In this document: positions 56,772-64,000 of the stretch, in pieces
Numbering within the stretch: position 1 is the stretch's first letter
Layout: the number at the start of each line of letters is the position of its first letter
From: Paucilactobacillus suebicus DSM 5007 = KCTC 3549
GTDB taxonomy: Bacteria; Bacillota; Bacilli; Lactobacillales; Lactobacillaceae
Assembly (NCBI RefSeq): GCF_001434475.1
Contig: NZ_AZGF01000008.1
Span: 979-64,978 of the forward strand
Length of the DNA stretch: 64,000 bases
Direction: 5' to 3'
Program-made: the position numbers and the translations under genes
Notes under the pieces: model-generated
Databases searched by the model: none
Told to the model about the DNA's origin: nothing
The model's input: the letters and a program-made list of their open reading frames with translations, nothing else

Positions 56772-57230
56772 CTAATTACAGTCGCACGTTTCATCCATGC
56801 CTTCAGGAAGGCAATCACACTTAACTGTTTCCGGTGCCGTCTTCTTCTTTTCAGTCAGCACAGCTTGTAAACTCTCAATATCAGATTGGCTGAGTTCCAA
56901 ATGATCAATTAAGTTCACTAATGTTTGCCCGCGTTTCATCGCACACAGATGATCGAACAACTGTCGAGCTGTCACATCCATGGCCTTAATTTCTTCGACC
57001 GCAGCTGTGTACTTGAACTTGCGGTCCTCTTTTTCTGTGTTAAGTAATCCTTTTTGGACTAGTCGTCTTAGCAACGTTTTAATTGTTGAGTCAGACCAGT
57101 CACGCTTTTGCTGCATTAGACTAATTAATTCTCGACTGTAGACCGAGCCCTTCGTCCAAACGATTCTCATGAGTTCCCATTCTGCTGGCGTGATATCATC
57201 AATTTTTGTTTGTGTACTTGTGCTATCCAT
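56772..57230 (-). CDS. copY: CopY/TcrY-family copper-responsive repressor
   Basis: A BlaI/CopY winged-helix repressor of 152 residues: ITPAEWELMRIVWTKGSVYSRELI and DWSDSTIKTLLRRLVQKG form the DNA-binding domain. The C-terminus ends with two CxC pairs (CDCLPEGMDETCDCN) that bind copper or zinc. The pairs are eight residues apart, wider than in the best-known CopY. It controls its own operon with copA, the rhodanese and the thioredoxin. Confidence 0.94.
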   Translation of the reverse strand: MDSTSTQTKIDDITPAEWELMRIVWTKGSVYSRELISLMQQKRDWSDSTIKTLLRRLVQKGLLNTEKEDRKFKYTAAVEEIKAMDVTARQLFDHLCAMKRGQTLVNLIDHLELSQSDIESLQAVLTEKKKTAPETVKCDCLPEGMDETCDCN

Positions 57231-57244
57231 TTTCGTTATCCTCC

Positions 57245-57298
57245 GTTTACGGTTGTAACTGATAAGATCAATTTACACTCAACGTTTACATTTGTCAA
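57245..57298 (-). promoter_or_regulatory. Copper operon promoter with cop boxes
   Basis: TTGACA (57298-57293) and TAAATT (57275-57270) are 17 bases apart on the minus strand. GACAAATGTA (57296-57287) fits the CopY box KACANNTGTA and overlaps the -35. A second, degenerate box, TACAACCGTA, lies at about 57247-57256, between the start point and copY. Confidence 0.85.
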
Positions 57299-57336
57299 CT
57301 CAAAAATCGAAACATTACCATTCCAGTACGCACTTA

Positions 57337-57365
57337 TTTAACCCACAACGTGAGTGAGCTATAAT
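57337..57365 (+). promoter_or_regulatory. Promoter of the GreA-family gene
   Basis: TATAAT (57360-57365) is preceded by TTTAAC at a 17-base spacing. GAGGAG follows before the ATG. The gene is transcribed away from the copper operon. Confidence 0.6.
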
Positions 57366-57396
57366 CGAGTTATTAATTTTATGAGGAGTTATATGT

Positions 57397-57864
57397 ATGC
57401 AACCATACTTTAATAAAATGACCGCAGGCGGTTATCACGACATCGAAGTTGAGATTGAAGCACTAAAAGAAGATCGCCCTGCTAAAATTAAACAGCTACA
57501 AGAGGCACGCGCTCTTGGTGATCTTTCTGAAAACGCTGAGTACAGTGCGGCTAAACGAGATTTGCGTCATTTAGAAAGTCGCCTCCGATTTCTTAATAAA
57601 CAGTTGCAGTATGCCCAAATTGTTAAGCCCAGTGCATCAGGCAAAATTGATATCGGTAAAAAAGTAACTATTGAGTTCTTAGATGACGAATTTCAAGAAA
57701 CGTATACAATTGTTGGTAAGCAAGAAGCTGATCTCAAGAATAAGAAGCTTTCATTTGATTCACCACTAGGTCGTGCGCTTACCAACCACACCAAAAATGA
57801 CGTTGTCTCAGTCACCGCGCCGGATGACCAATACAACGTCAAAATAATTAATGTTCAGATTTAG
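57397..57864 (+). CDS. greA: GreA/GreB-family transcription elongation factor
   Basis: A protein of 155 residues with the GreA coiled coil: the tip GDLSENAEYSAAKRD carries the acidic residues that stimulate RNA cleavage by stalled polymerase, and the C-terminal FKBP-like domain ends in SVTAPDDQYNVKIINV. Length is typical. The gene stands alone. A second greA elsewhere in the genome is possible, so this could be a paralogue. Its end overlaps the convergent zinc-ribbon gene by four bases. Confidence 0.92.
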   Translation: MQPYFNKMTAGGYHDIEVEIEALKEDRPAKIKQLQEARALGDLSENAEYSAAKRDLRHLESRLRFLNKQLQYAQIVKPSASGKIDIGKKVTIEFLDDEFQETYTIVGKQEADLKNKKLSFDSPLGRALTNHTKNDVVSVTAPDDQYNVKIINVQI

Positions 57865-58652
57865 CTGCCAGTGACCGTCGTCTGCGAGGCTAAATCTTCC
57901 ACAGTTTGAGCTGCCGAATTATCGTTCGCATACTGAACAATGTCTGACAGTGAGACACTCGCTAACGGACTCAGCGAGTTATCAGTGTACACCGTGGCTG
58001 CATCACTTGGAATAACGTAAAAATAGACCATCGATCCGTTAACTACGTATGAGTAGGTTTCATCTGACGACGAACTGCTGGTGGTCACATCATATCTATC
58101 ATTACCACTGTCTTCATTAGATAAATTAATATTATTGGCAGTCTGAGTGGCTGTTAAACCGCCAGGTTGACCAGCGCTAACCATTCCTGGCCAAATACCA
58201 TTTTGATCAGCATAGTAAGTAATTGCGGCAGCCGTTTGGGTCGCATTTAGTGTGCTTGCATCCAGCTGATCACCGGATTCAGATGATGAAGAGTCTGATT
58301 GATCACCACTGGAAGTTGATTCGTCACTAAAATCGTTACTGGAATTAGCGCCTTCCTTAATGTGGTGCACAGTGGCGGAATGCGATGAACTGGCCGAACC
58401 AACTTGGGTGTTCTTAATCGTCCGTCCCACAAAGTAAGCGATGGTAATTGCCAGTAATAAAATAATTAATGTTACTAAAACTACCCGCCACCGTCTTTTT
58501 TTCGGTGGTTTTTTATTTGGATTTGATCTTCTCGAAGGTGTTTCTTCTGATTCATTAATCTGCGTCAGTTGATACCCGCACTTTGGACAAAATTTAGGTT
58601 GACCGTTTAATTTCGCACCACATTTCGGGCAGAAATGAACGTCATTTTTCAT
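57861..58652 (-). CDS. Zinc-ribbon single-pass membrane protein
   Basis: A protein of 263 residues. The N-terminus has a double CxxC zinc ribbon (FCPKCGAKL, then FCPKCGYQL), a basic stretch (NPNKKPPKKRRWR), one membrane segment (VVLVTLIILLLAITIAYFVG) and a Ser/Asp-rich linker. An outer domain of about 130 residues follows, with ALTYYADQNGIWPG-like helices (here AAAITYYADQNGIW) and VVNGSMVYFYVIP strands. The ribbon is probably inside the cell. Proteins of this plan are common in lactobacilli, but the role is unknown. Confidence 0.82.
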   Translation of the reverse strand: MKNDVHFCPKCGAKLNGQPKFCPKCGYQLTQINESEETPSRRSNPNKKPPKKRRWRVVLVTLIILLLAITIAYFVGRTIKNTQVGSASSSHSATVHHIKEGANSSNDFSDESTSSGDQSDSSSSESGDQLDASTLNATQTAAAITYYADQNGIWPGMVSAGQPGGLTATQTANNINLSNEDSGNDRYDVTTSSSSSDETYSYVVNGSMVYFYVIPSDAATVYTDNSLSPLASVSLSDIVQYANDNSAAQTVEDLASQTTVTGS

Positions 58653-59004
58653 GATGGAAAGCTCCCCACTTTTACAAAATCACATGAAGATTGTTTTTGT
58701 AATCGTATCACATCTTTGTTAAATTGCGACAATTTTGTCAAAAGATTAATGAATTCCAAATTTATGTATCAAAATATTCCAAATATAATTTTTTTAGGCT
58801 CGTTGCTAGACTGTTCTAGTAGGATGTGTTCATAATTATCAGTCGATTATTCGAAAATTTAACTATTGCTCAGGAGCAATAACGTGTTATACTAGAAAAC
58901 GTCGCGAAAAGAGAAACACAACATGTTGTGTATTTTAAATCAGTAGCCACTATATATAGTACTGTATTGTGGCAAATACAATTTGTTAAGGGGAAAGAGC
59001 TATT
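58653..59004 (+). promoter_or_regulatory. pnuC upstream region: promoter and two palindromes
   Basis: TTGCTC (58866-58871) and TATACT (58888-58893, extended by TG) are 16 bases apart. The perfect palindrome ATTGCTCAGGAGCAAT (58865-58880) covers the -35. A second perfect palindrome, ACACAACATGTTGTGT (58916-58931), lies just downstream of the start. Further on, GCCAC/GTGGC could close a small hairpin before the GGGGAAAG Shine-Dalgarno. Two operators fit control by a cofactor-sensing repressor such as a NiaR-type protein, but I could not match a known motif. The first 200 bases show nothing clear. Confidence 0.55.
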
Positions 59005-59778
59005 ATGATCAATTACTTTAAATTTTTGGGTCACCAGTTGAAAGGTTGGCCACAGCAGAATTATTACTTATTCTACTTCAGTCTTGGCTGTCAAATCATG
59101 ACTTTAGTCGGAACGAAGATCACACCTTTAACAATTATTACCTTTATTGGAACCACTCTTGGTGTATTATGTGTTCTCGCTATCAATGCAGCTAAGTCAA
59201 TTAATGGTTGGCTTGGTGTAATTTCAGCAATTTGCTTCATCATTACTGGCTTTGCGGCCAAGAACTACCTATCAATCGGCGAGCAGGTTGCCTACATGCT
59301 AACTTTGGACATTCCCGTGATCATCAGTGCCAACTGGAACGTCAACATGGCATCTAAAATTCGTAAGTTTACCGGCAGAAGCTGGTTAGTTGCGATCGTT
59401 GCTACAGCAGTCGTTTACGTTGTGTCCGGTTACCTGATTGGTGCCCTAACCGATGACCCTCGTCCTTGGATTGATGCCATCAGCTTTGCTATCTGCCTAA
59501 CTGCCGGTGTTATTTGCTTCTTGCGTTTCAACAACCAATACGTTTGGTGGATTGCTTCCGGATTGGCACAAATGGTCCTGTGGTACATCTCGTTCCGTCA
59601 AGGATCAGCTACACTAGCAATGTTCATCAACAGTGCCGTATACCTTGCTAATGATGTGTTAGCATTCACTATTTCCCCTTGGTATAACAAGAAGGAACGT
59701 GCTCGTTTGATCTCTGAGGAAAACGAATATGCTGCTAATATGAGTAAAAATAATTCATTACAGCATTCATCAATTTAA
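59005..59778 (+). CDS. pnuC: PnuC-family nicotinamide riboside transporter
   Basis: A membrane protein of 257 residues with about seven hydrophobic segments. PnuC features: NYYLFYFSLGCQI, GTTLGVLCVLAINAAKSINGWLG and the conserved aromatic stretch NNQYVWWIASGLAQMVLWY. It takes up a vitamin B3 precursor by facilitated diffusion, trapped by phosphorylation. Related PnuT (thiamine) proteins exist, so the substrate is probable rather than certain. Confidence 0.88.
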   Translation: MINYFKFLGHQLKGWPQQNYYLFYFSLGCQIMTLVGTKITPLTIITFIGTTLGVLCVLAINAAKSINGWLGVISAICFIITGFAAKNYLSIGEQVAYMLTLDIPVIISANWNVNMASKIRKFTGRSWLVAIVATAVVYVVSGYLIGALTDDPRPWIDAISFAICLTAGVICFLRFNNQYVWWIASGLAQMVLWYISFRQGSATLAMFINSAVYLANDVLAFTISPWYNKKERARLISEENEYAANMSKNNSLQHSSI

Positions 59779-59795
59779 ATCAATAATATGTATTT

Positions 59796-59825
59796 GGGTT
59801 GCTCGTGTAGAGCAACTCTTTTTTG
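59796..59825 (+). terminator. Terminator of pnuC
   Basis: The stem GTTGCTC/GAGCAAC with a five-base loop is followed by TCTTTTTTTG, just after the stop and just before the end of the convergent exporter gene. Confidence 0.88.
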
Positions 59826-59829
59826 TTAC

Positions 59830-61026
59830 TTAGATATCTAGATCATGGCTACTGCCAAAGTTACTGTGACTCTTAATTGCCTTATTCAGTAAAATCACCA
59901 TGACCAATGCTATCAGTGCATAGACAGCCGCGCCAAACCCAATATTGTGGACACCGGCCATATCAACCATCGTTGATGAAGTCGCTGATCCTAATGAAAT
60001 ACCAAAATTAAAGAAGATTGAGTTCAACGATGACGCCAGCACAATTGATTGTGGATAATCTTGCTCCGCAACGTTCAAAAAATGTAATTGAATTGGCGAA
60101 TTGAGCATTGATGTAATTAGACTGAGCACTAATAACACCAGTAGTCCTGGAATTTGCAGATGAAGTGTAAATGGCAAAACCGCTAAAAGAATAATTTCTG
60201 CGACATACACTCCGGGCATCTTTCTTAGCCCACCGTGTGAGGCAATTTGGCCAGATAATTGATTGCTGAAAATGCTCATTAATCCTAGTAAAAATAGTAG
60301 CCAATTAAGTGAATTCAAACTAAAGCCCAATTCTGTGGTTAACAGCGGTCTGATGTATGTGTAATACCCGTACATCGTTGCTGCACCAAATAAAACCAAA
60401 ATGACTCCCAGATATATGCGAGAATCCTTCATTAAAGTTAATTGATTACGCATTGAGCCACTAACTTGTTTTATATCTCGTGGTAACAGGAGGAAAAGCA
60501 AAACGAGTGTGATCACACTGATCACCGTGACAATCAAGAACGCATTTCGCCAGCCATACGCAGTACTAATCGCAGTACCGATTGGCACACCAAAAACCGA
60601 TGCAATACTAAACCCTGAAAAGATCCACGAAATTAACGCTGGTCGTTTTTCACGGGGAGCCACACTGCTCGCAAACGTCATGATTAAAGAAATAATGGAA
60701 CCAGCCAAGGCCGCCGTTAGCATCCGCGCCAAAATCAGTGTGAAATAGTTGGGCGCTAATCCCGTTGCGGTATTACCGATTAAAAAGATCACCATTAAGA
60801 CCATCAGCGTTTTGAACCGATTGAAGTTATTGGTAAACATTGTAATTAATGGCGTACTAATCGCATAAACGGTCGCGAAAATAGTCACCAAATAACCAAC
60901 AATGGCAATGGAAACATTGAATTGGTGGGCAATATCGGAGATAATCCCGATCATAATAAACTCGTTGCAACCGAGCATAAAGGCCGTAAGAACAAAAACA
61001 ATTGATTGTAGACGATACTTATTCAT
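59830..61026 (-). CDS. MFS exporter, second copy of a tandem pair
   Basis: A twelve-segment major facilitator of 398 residues, AraJ/drug:H+ antiporter type, with GCNEFIMIGIISDIAHQFNVS and GFSIASVFGVPIGT. I chose the ATG giving MNKYRLQSIVFVL, matching the upstream copy and preceded by GAGAGGAG; it overlaps the end of the upstream gene by eight bases. Probably expels a drug, sugar or metabolite; substrate unknown. Confidence 0.9.
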   Translation of the reverse strand: MNKYRLQSIVFVLTAFMLGCNEFIMIGIISDIAHQFNVSIAIVGYLVTIFATVYAISTPLITMFTNNFNRFKTLMVLMVIFLIGNTATGLAPNYFTLILARMLTAALAGSIISLIMTFASSVAPREKRPALISWIFSGFSIASVFGVPIGTAISTAYGWRNAFLIVTVISVITLVLLFLLLPRDIKQVSGSMRNQLTLMKDSRIYLGVILVLFGAATMYGYYTYIRPLLTTELGFSLNSLNWLLFLLGLMSIFSNQLSGQIASHGGLRKMPGVYVAEIILLAVLPFTLHLQIPGLLVLLVLSLITSMLNSPIQLHFLNVAEQDYPQSIVLASSLNSIFFNFGISLGSATSSTMVDMAGVHNIGFGAAVYALIALVMVILLNKAIKSHSNFGSSHDLDI

Positions 61027-62203
61027 GAGCACTCCTCTCGTCATGGCGTTTGATAACGCGATTTAATGTAATAGCAAAAATTAACGTCAGTGCGGCATAC
61101 ACTGCGGCTTCCAATGGTAACTTGTCCAGGCCAATCACATCAACCAGTGCTGAAGAGGTGGCCGAACCTAGTGAAATACCAAAGTTAAAGAAGATTGAAC
61201 TTAACGACGATGCTAATACCAGAGCTTGTGGATAGTCGCGTTCACCGACCGATAGAAAGTGGATTTGCATTGGTGCACTCTGAAGTGTATTGGTTGTGCC
61301 GAGAATCATTAAGAACACCAACCCAAGCCATTTGATACCCATCGTTAGTGGCATAATAACTAGCATAATCACAATGCTGACATAAACCCATGGAATACTT
61401 TTAAGACCGGCATGATTTGCTAATTGACCAGATAATTGGTTACCAATAATATTCATAATGCCAATTAAGAACAGTAACCAATTCAGACTATCAACACTAA
61501 ATCCAAGTCCAGTGGTAAGTAAGGGCCTGATATAAGTGTAATATCCATACAACGTAGCGGCGGAAAACAAGACCGTGATGACACTAATATAGATTCGTGG
61601 ATCCTTTAATAGCACCAGCTGCTTTAGCATCGTACTTCTAACTTGTGGCACCTGTCTTGGTAATAGCCACGCAAGCAATACATAGGTGATGATTGTAATT
61701 CCTGAAATAATGATAAATGTATACCGCCAGCCATAACTTGTACTAATCGTCGTTCCCAGTGGCACCCCAATAACTGAAGCGATGCTAAATCCGGAATAGA
61801 TCCACGACACCAACATTGCCCGTTTGTGGCGAGGCGCAATTGAATTAGCAAACGTCATGATTAATGAGATAATCGAACCGGCAACCGCCGCAGTAATCAC
61901 TCGTGAAACCACCAGTGCAAAATAATTTGGTGCAAAGCCACTAAACGTATTACCAATAAAAAACACCGCCATCAACACCATCAGTGTTTTATATCGGTTA
62001 AATCGACTGGAATAGACGGTTATCACAGGCGTACAAATGGCATACACCGTCGCAAAAACGGTAACCAAGTAACCGACTGTCGCAATGGAAACGTTGAACT
62101 GATTGGCGATATCCGATAGTACCCCAACAACCATGAATTCGTTACAGCCCAACATAAAAGCCACCAAAACAAAGACGGTGGCCTGTAAACGATACTTATT
62201 CAT
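61019..62203 (-). CDS. MFS exporter, first copy of a tandem pair
   Basis: A twelve-segment major facilitator of 394 residues closely resembling its downstream neighbour along its whole length: MNKYRLQATVFVLVAFMLGCNEF, NQFNVSIATVGYLVTVFATVYAI, GFSIASVIGVPLGT and the C-terminal SSIFFNFGISLGSATSS. The pair arose by tandem duplication and is probably co-transcribed. Substrate unknown. Confidence 0.9.
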   Translation of the reverse strand: MNKYRLQATVFVLVAFMLGCNEFMVVGVLSDIANQFNVSIATVGYLVTVFATVYAICTPVITVYSSRFNRYKTLMVLMAVFFIGNTFSGFAPNYFALVVSRVITAAVAGSIISLIMTFANSIAPRHKRAMLVSWIYSGFSIASVIGVPLGTTISTSYGWRYTFIIISGITIITYVLLAWLLPRQVPQVRSTMLKQLVLLKDPRIYISVITVLFSAATLYGYYTYIRPLLTTGLGFSVDSLNWLLFLIGIMNIIGNQLSGQLANHAGLKSIPWVYVSIVIMLVIMPLTMGIKWLGLVFLMILGTTNTLQSAPMQIHFLSVGERDYPQALVLASSLSSIFFNFGISLGSATSSALVDVIGLDKLPLEAAVYAALTLIFAITLNRVIKRHDERSAHE

Positions 62204-62354
62204 TTAGCCCCTCCCCCTTTCGAACATGAAACTTCCTATAACATCCTACTACATTTAGATCCCAGCTGATAGCAATAACATAAAATTATGAGGCAAAATT
62301 TTGTGAAAGCGGATAGAAGATTCTAATAATTTAATCTAGCTCTCATTTTATTCG

Positions 62355-62382
62355 TTTACTCGCGTATAAATATGGTTATAAT
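62355..62382 (+). promoter_or_regulatory. Promoter of the ECF S-component gene
   Basis: TTTACT (62355-62360) and consensus TATAAT (62377-62382) are 16 bases apart. GGAGAAGG precedes the ATG. Confidence 0.8.
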
Positions 62383-62426
62383 GAGTTTGTAGCAATTATA
62401 TAAGAGAGATTTAAAGGAGAAGGATT

Positions 62427-62918
62427 ATGGAATCAAGTTATTCGGTGAAACGCGTGATCATCCCCGCCATGCTGGTGGCGGTGACCGTTGCTATTTCACG
62501 TATGTTTATTATTCCGGTACCAATGACTCACGGATATATCAATCTGTGTGATGCCGGCATTGCTATTGCAGCTATCCTATACGGGAAACGGGATGGCCTG
62601 ATTGTGGGCGGCTTATCAGGATTCTTACTTGACCTGATATCCGGTTACGCCAACTATATGTTTTTTTCACTCATTGTCCACGGACTTGAGGGATTCATTT
62701 TCGGTTGGTTAGGTTACAATAAGAGTCGCAAGATGCAAATCTTAGCCATGGTACTGGGTGCCGCCTTCATGGTATTTGGGTATTTTGTCACAGACAGCAT
62801 TTTATACAAAATTCCAACTGGGTTAGCCGGTGTACCAATGAACATCGTTCAAGGAATCGTTGGCGTTGTAATTGGTTTACCACTGGGATTACGACTAAAA
62901 AAGACTTTAAAATTATAA
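62427..62918 (+). CDS. ECF transporter S-component, probably for vitamin B6
   Basis: A small membrane protein of 163 residues with about six hydrophobic segments and S-component features: AISRMFIIPVPMTHGYINLCDAGIAIAAILYGKRDGLIVGG, a long loop GYANYMF, and a short basic end. It would bind a substrate and share the ECF module (EcfA, EcfA', EcfT) encoded elsewhere. The next gene is a pyridoxal-kinase-like protein, so pyridoxine or a related B6 vitamer is the most likely substrate. Confidence 0.85.
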   Translation: MESSYSVKRVIIPAMLVAVTVAISRMFIIPVPMTHGYINLCDAGIAIAAILYGKRDGLIVGGLSGFLLDLISGYANYMFFSLIVHGLEGFIFGWLGYNKSRKMQILAMVLGAAFMVFGYFVTDSILYKIPTGLAGVPMNIVQGIVGVVIGLPLGLRLKKTLKL

Positions 62919-62941
62919 TTTTAGATTTACGTTAACGCCCG

Positions 62942-62996
62942 CAAGGCTATCTGGATGTGAACTGTATTACAGTCCCCAGCTAGATAGTCTTGTTTT
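62942..62996 (+). terminator. Hairpin terminator after the ECF S-component gene
   Basis: CAAG/CTTG, CTATCT/AGATAG and ACTGT/ACAGT pair around internal loops, and the 3' arm runs into TTGTTTT. It lies between the S-component and the kinase gene, so the two may be only partly co-transcribed. Confidence 0.65.
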
Positions 62997-63024
62997 CATG
63001 ATTTCACCAAAGGAGCGAGATGAT

Positions 63025-63873
63025 ATGTCTCACCAACAAACATCACCATTTATGGTGGCACAGGACTTGTCGGCAGTCAGCACCCTTTCAATGGGTGTCT
63101 CAGTACCAATTTTGTCGGCCTTCGGTCAGCCCCTAGCCATCTTACCGACCAGTCTATTGTCGACACAAACCGAAGAATTTGGTACACCTGCTAAAATAGA
63201 ATTATCCGACTTTTTACCTCGTGCTTTACAGCATTGGCAAGAACAACAGATCCAGATTAGTGGTGCACTGACTGGTTATTTAGGTTCTAACCGCATCATT
63301 GACCAATTAGCTGAGGTAATTACACGACATCCCCGTAACCTAATAGTTGTTGACCCAGTAATGGGTGATCAAGGATCCCTGTACCCGCAGTTGCCATCTG
63401 ATTATCCTGAGCACATGCGCAAATTCATCAGAGCTGCCGATGTGATCGTCCCTAATTTGACCGAAGCGCAGTTTTTGACTGGGTTGTCCACAAACCAAAT
63501 CAACACTGTAGATCAAATACTGCCATTGTTAAATGCCCTTCAAAAATTACTCAAACCGCAGGCACACGCTGTTATTACTGGCATTGTACTTTCAAACAAA
63601 GTGGGCTGTGCTTGGATCAACGATAACGGTCAAGTTCAATTCGTTGGTAGGCCAATCTTATCAGGTCACTTCTACGGTAGCGGAGACGTATTTGCATCAT
63701 TACTAACTGGCTACTTGCTAAATGAAGAACCTCTGCCACAGGCGATCAGGTTAGCCACGAGCAGAACCTTTATCGCACTTCAAGAAACCAGTCAATCTGA
63801 CATTCCACGTAAATTTGGTATTCGTTTAACCAAATTAATTAATGATATTGCTTCATATACATCTAGAGATTAA
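63025..63873 (+). CDS. Pyridoxal kinase-like PfkB/ThiD-family kinase
   Basis: A ribokinase-fold kinase of 282 residues. I chose the ATG giving MSHQQTSPFMVAQDLSAVSTLS because AAAGGAG lies just upstream; the earlier in-frame ATG at 62998 has no such signal. Family landmarks: VVDPVMGDQGSLYP, VPNLTEAQFLTG and the C-terminal anion hole and base region SGHFYGSGDVFASLLTGYL. It probably phosphorylates pyridoxal or pyridoxine delivered by the neighbouring transporter. The catalytic Asp is in GSGDVF. Confidence 0.86.
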   Translation: MSHQQTSPFMVAQDLSAVSTLSMGVSVPILSAFGQPLAILPTSLLSTQTEEFGTPAKIELSDFLPRALQHWQEQQIQISGALTGYLGSNRIIDQLAEVITRHPRNLIVVDPVMGDQGSLYPQLPSDYPEHMRKFIRAADVIVPNLTEAQFLTGLSTNQINTVDQILPLLNALQKLLKPQAHAVITGIVLSNKVGCAWINDNGQVQFVGRPILSGHFYGSGDVFASLLTGYLLNEEPLPQAIRLATSRTFIALQETSQSDIPRKFGIRLTKLINDIASYTSRD

Positions 63874-64000
63874 TTTGAGTTAACGCATCTTGGTACGCAG
63901 CAAACGTTGTGTCGTCAAAGCACACCATTGTCACTTCAGTTACAGTCTTTGCTGTCTCCAAAAAATCACGAAGCGTTTCTGTCGCAATTTTCGCTGCTTG
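63863..64000 (-). CDS. Macrodomain protein, C-terminal end (partial)
   Basis: On the minus strand the frame is open from the right edge to a TAG and reads QAAKIATETLRDFLETAKT, then VTMVCFDDTTFAAYQDAL. This fits the last helix and strand of a macrodomain (O-acetyl-ADP-ribose deacetylase type). Only 45 residues are present. It overlaps the convergent kinase gene by 11 bases. Confidence 0.65.
   Translation of the reverse strand, partial: QAAKIATETLRDFLETAKTVTEVTMVCFDDTTFAAYQDALTQINL

Noticed and set aside
58930..59004. NAD-sensing or other known riboswitch before pnuC
   Set aside because: A short GCCAC/GTGGC hairpin is possible, but I could not recognise a conserved aptamer core.
1..64000. tRNA or rRNA genes, prophage or plasmid replication genes
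   Set aside because: None was recognisable on either strand.

Overview
The window looks like a chromosomal segment from a lactic acid bacterium of the family Lactobacillaceae. The evidence is strong Gram-positive Shine-Dalgarno sequences with frequent TTG and GTG starts, giant LPxTG mucus-binding-type surface proteins with KxYKxGKxW signal peptides, a histidine T-box, CcpA cre sites, GPH sugar symporters and a CopY-type copper operon. I could not fix the species from sequence alone.

Layout, left to right. Positions 1-14233 hold two tandem, paralogous giant adhesin genes on the minus strand. The first runs off the left edge; between them lies a decayed ribbon-helix-helix regulator gene. Positions 14420-22312 hold a complete histidine operon (hisZ-G-D-B-H-A-F-I-E-C) behind a T-box leader with a probable CAC specifier, and hisK sits just upstream (22371-23207). 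Positions 23312-30976 are small accessory genes: a YbjQ-family protein, a MarR/EamA pair divergent from a LysE-type exporter, a nonsense-interrupted NAD(P)-binding protein, codBA for cytosine uptake and deamination, a second EamA exporter and an unknown 153-residue protein.

Positions 31103-40217 are an AT-rich type I-C CRISPR-Cas locus. On the minus strand the order is cas4-cas1-cas2-cas5c-cas8c-cas7, then leader and array, then cas3. Interference genes look intact. cas1 is broken by a small deletion and frameshift in its active-site region, so the array is probably frozen. Between the array and cas3 sits an isolated, stem-compensated CRISPR-like repeat. It starts at the predicted +1 of a perfect extended -10 promoter and is followed by a 32-nt spacer-like stretch and a 31-nt hairpin. 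This is the best candidate here for an undescribed element: a crRNA-like regulatory RNA. The cas operon promoter also carries a consensus-matching cre site over its -35 box.

Positions 40339-53286 hold an unknown protein made of three copies of one domain, a LacI-type regulator, a hexuronate operon (GPH symporter-uxaE-uxaC) with a cre and LacI-type operators, and a xyloside operon (second LacI regulator, GPH symporter, GH43 xylosidase) with paired perfect operators. Positions 53666-57298 are a copper operon: copY, a CopA whose C-terminus is fused to a CopZ-like domain with its own internal start signal, a rhodanese and a thioredoxin. The rest carries greA, a zinc-ribbon membrane protein, pnuC, two tandem MFS exporters, an ECF S-component with a pyridoxal-kinase-like gene, and the end of a macrodomain gene at the right edge.

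A recurring theme is long intergenic hairpins built from several short paired blocks separated by internal loops (25711-26021, 43211-43431, 45132-45196, 48786-48889, 53296-53394, 53551-53669). Two adjacent copies at 43211-43431 share architecture and short motifs while their paired arms have changed together, which suggests selection for structure.
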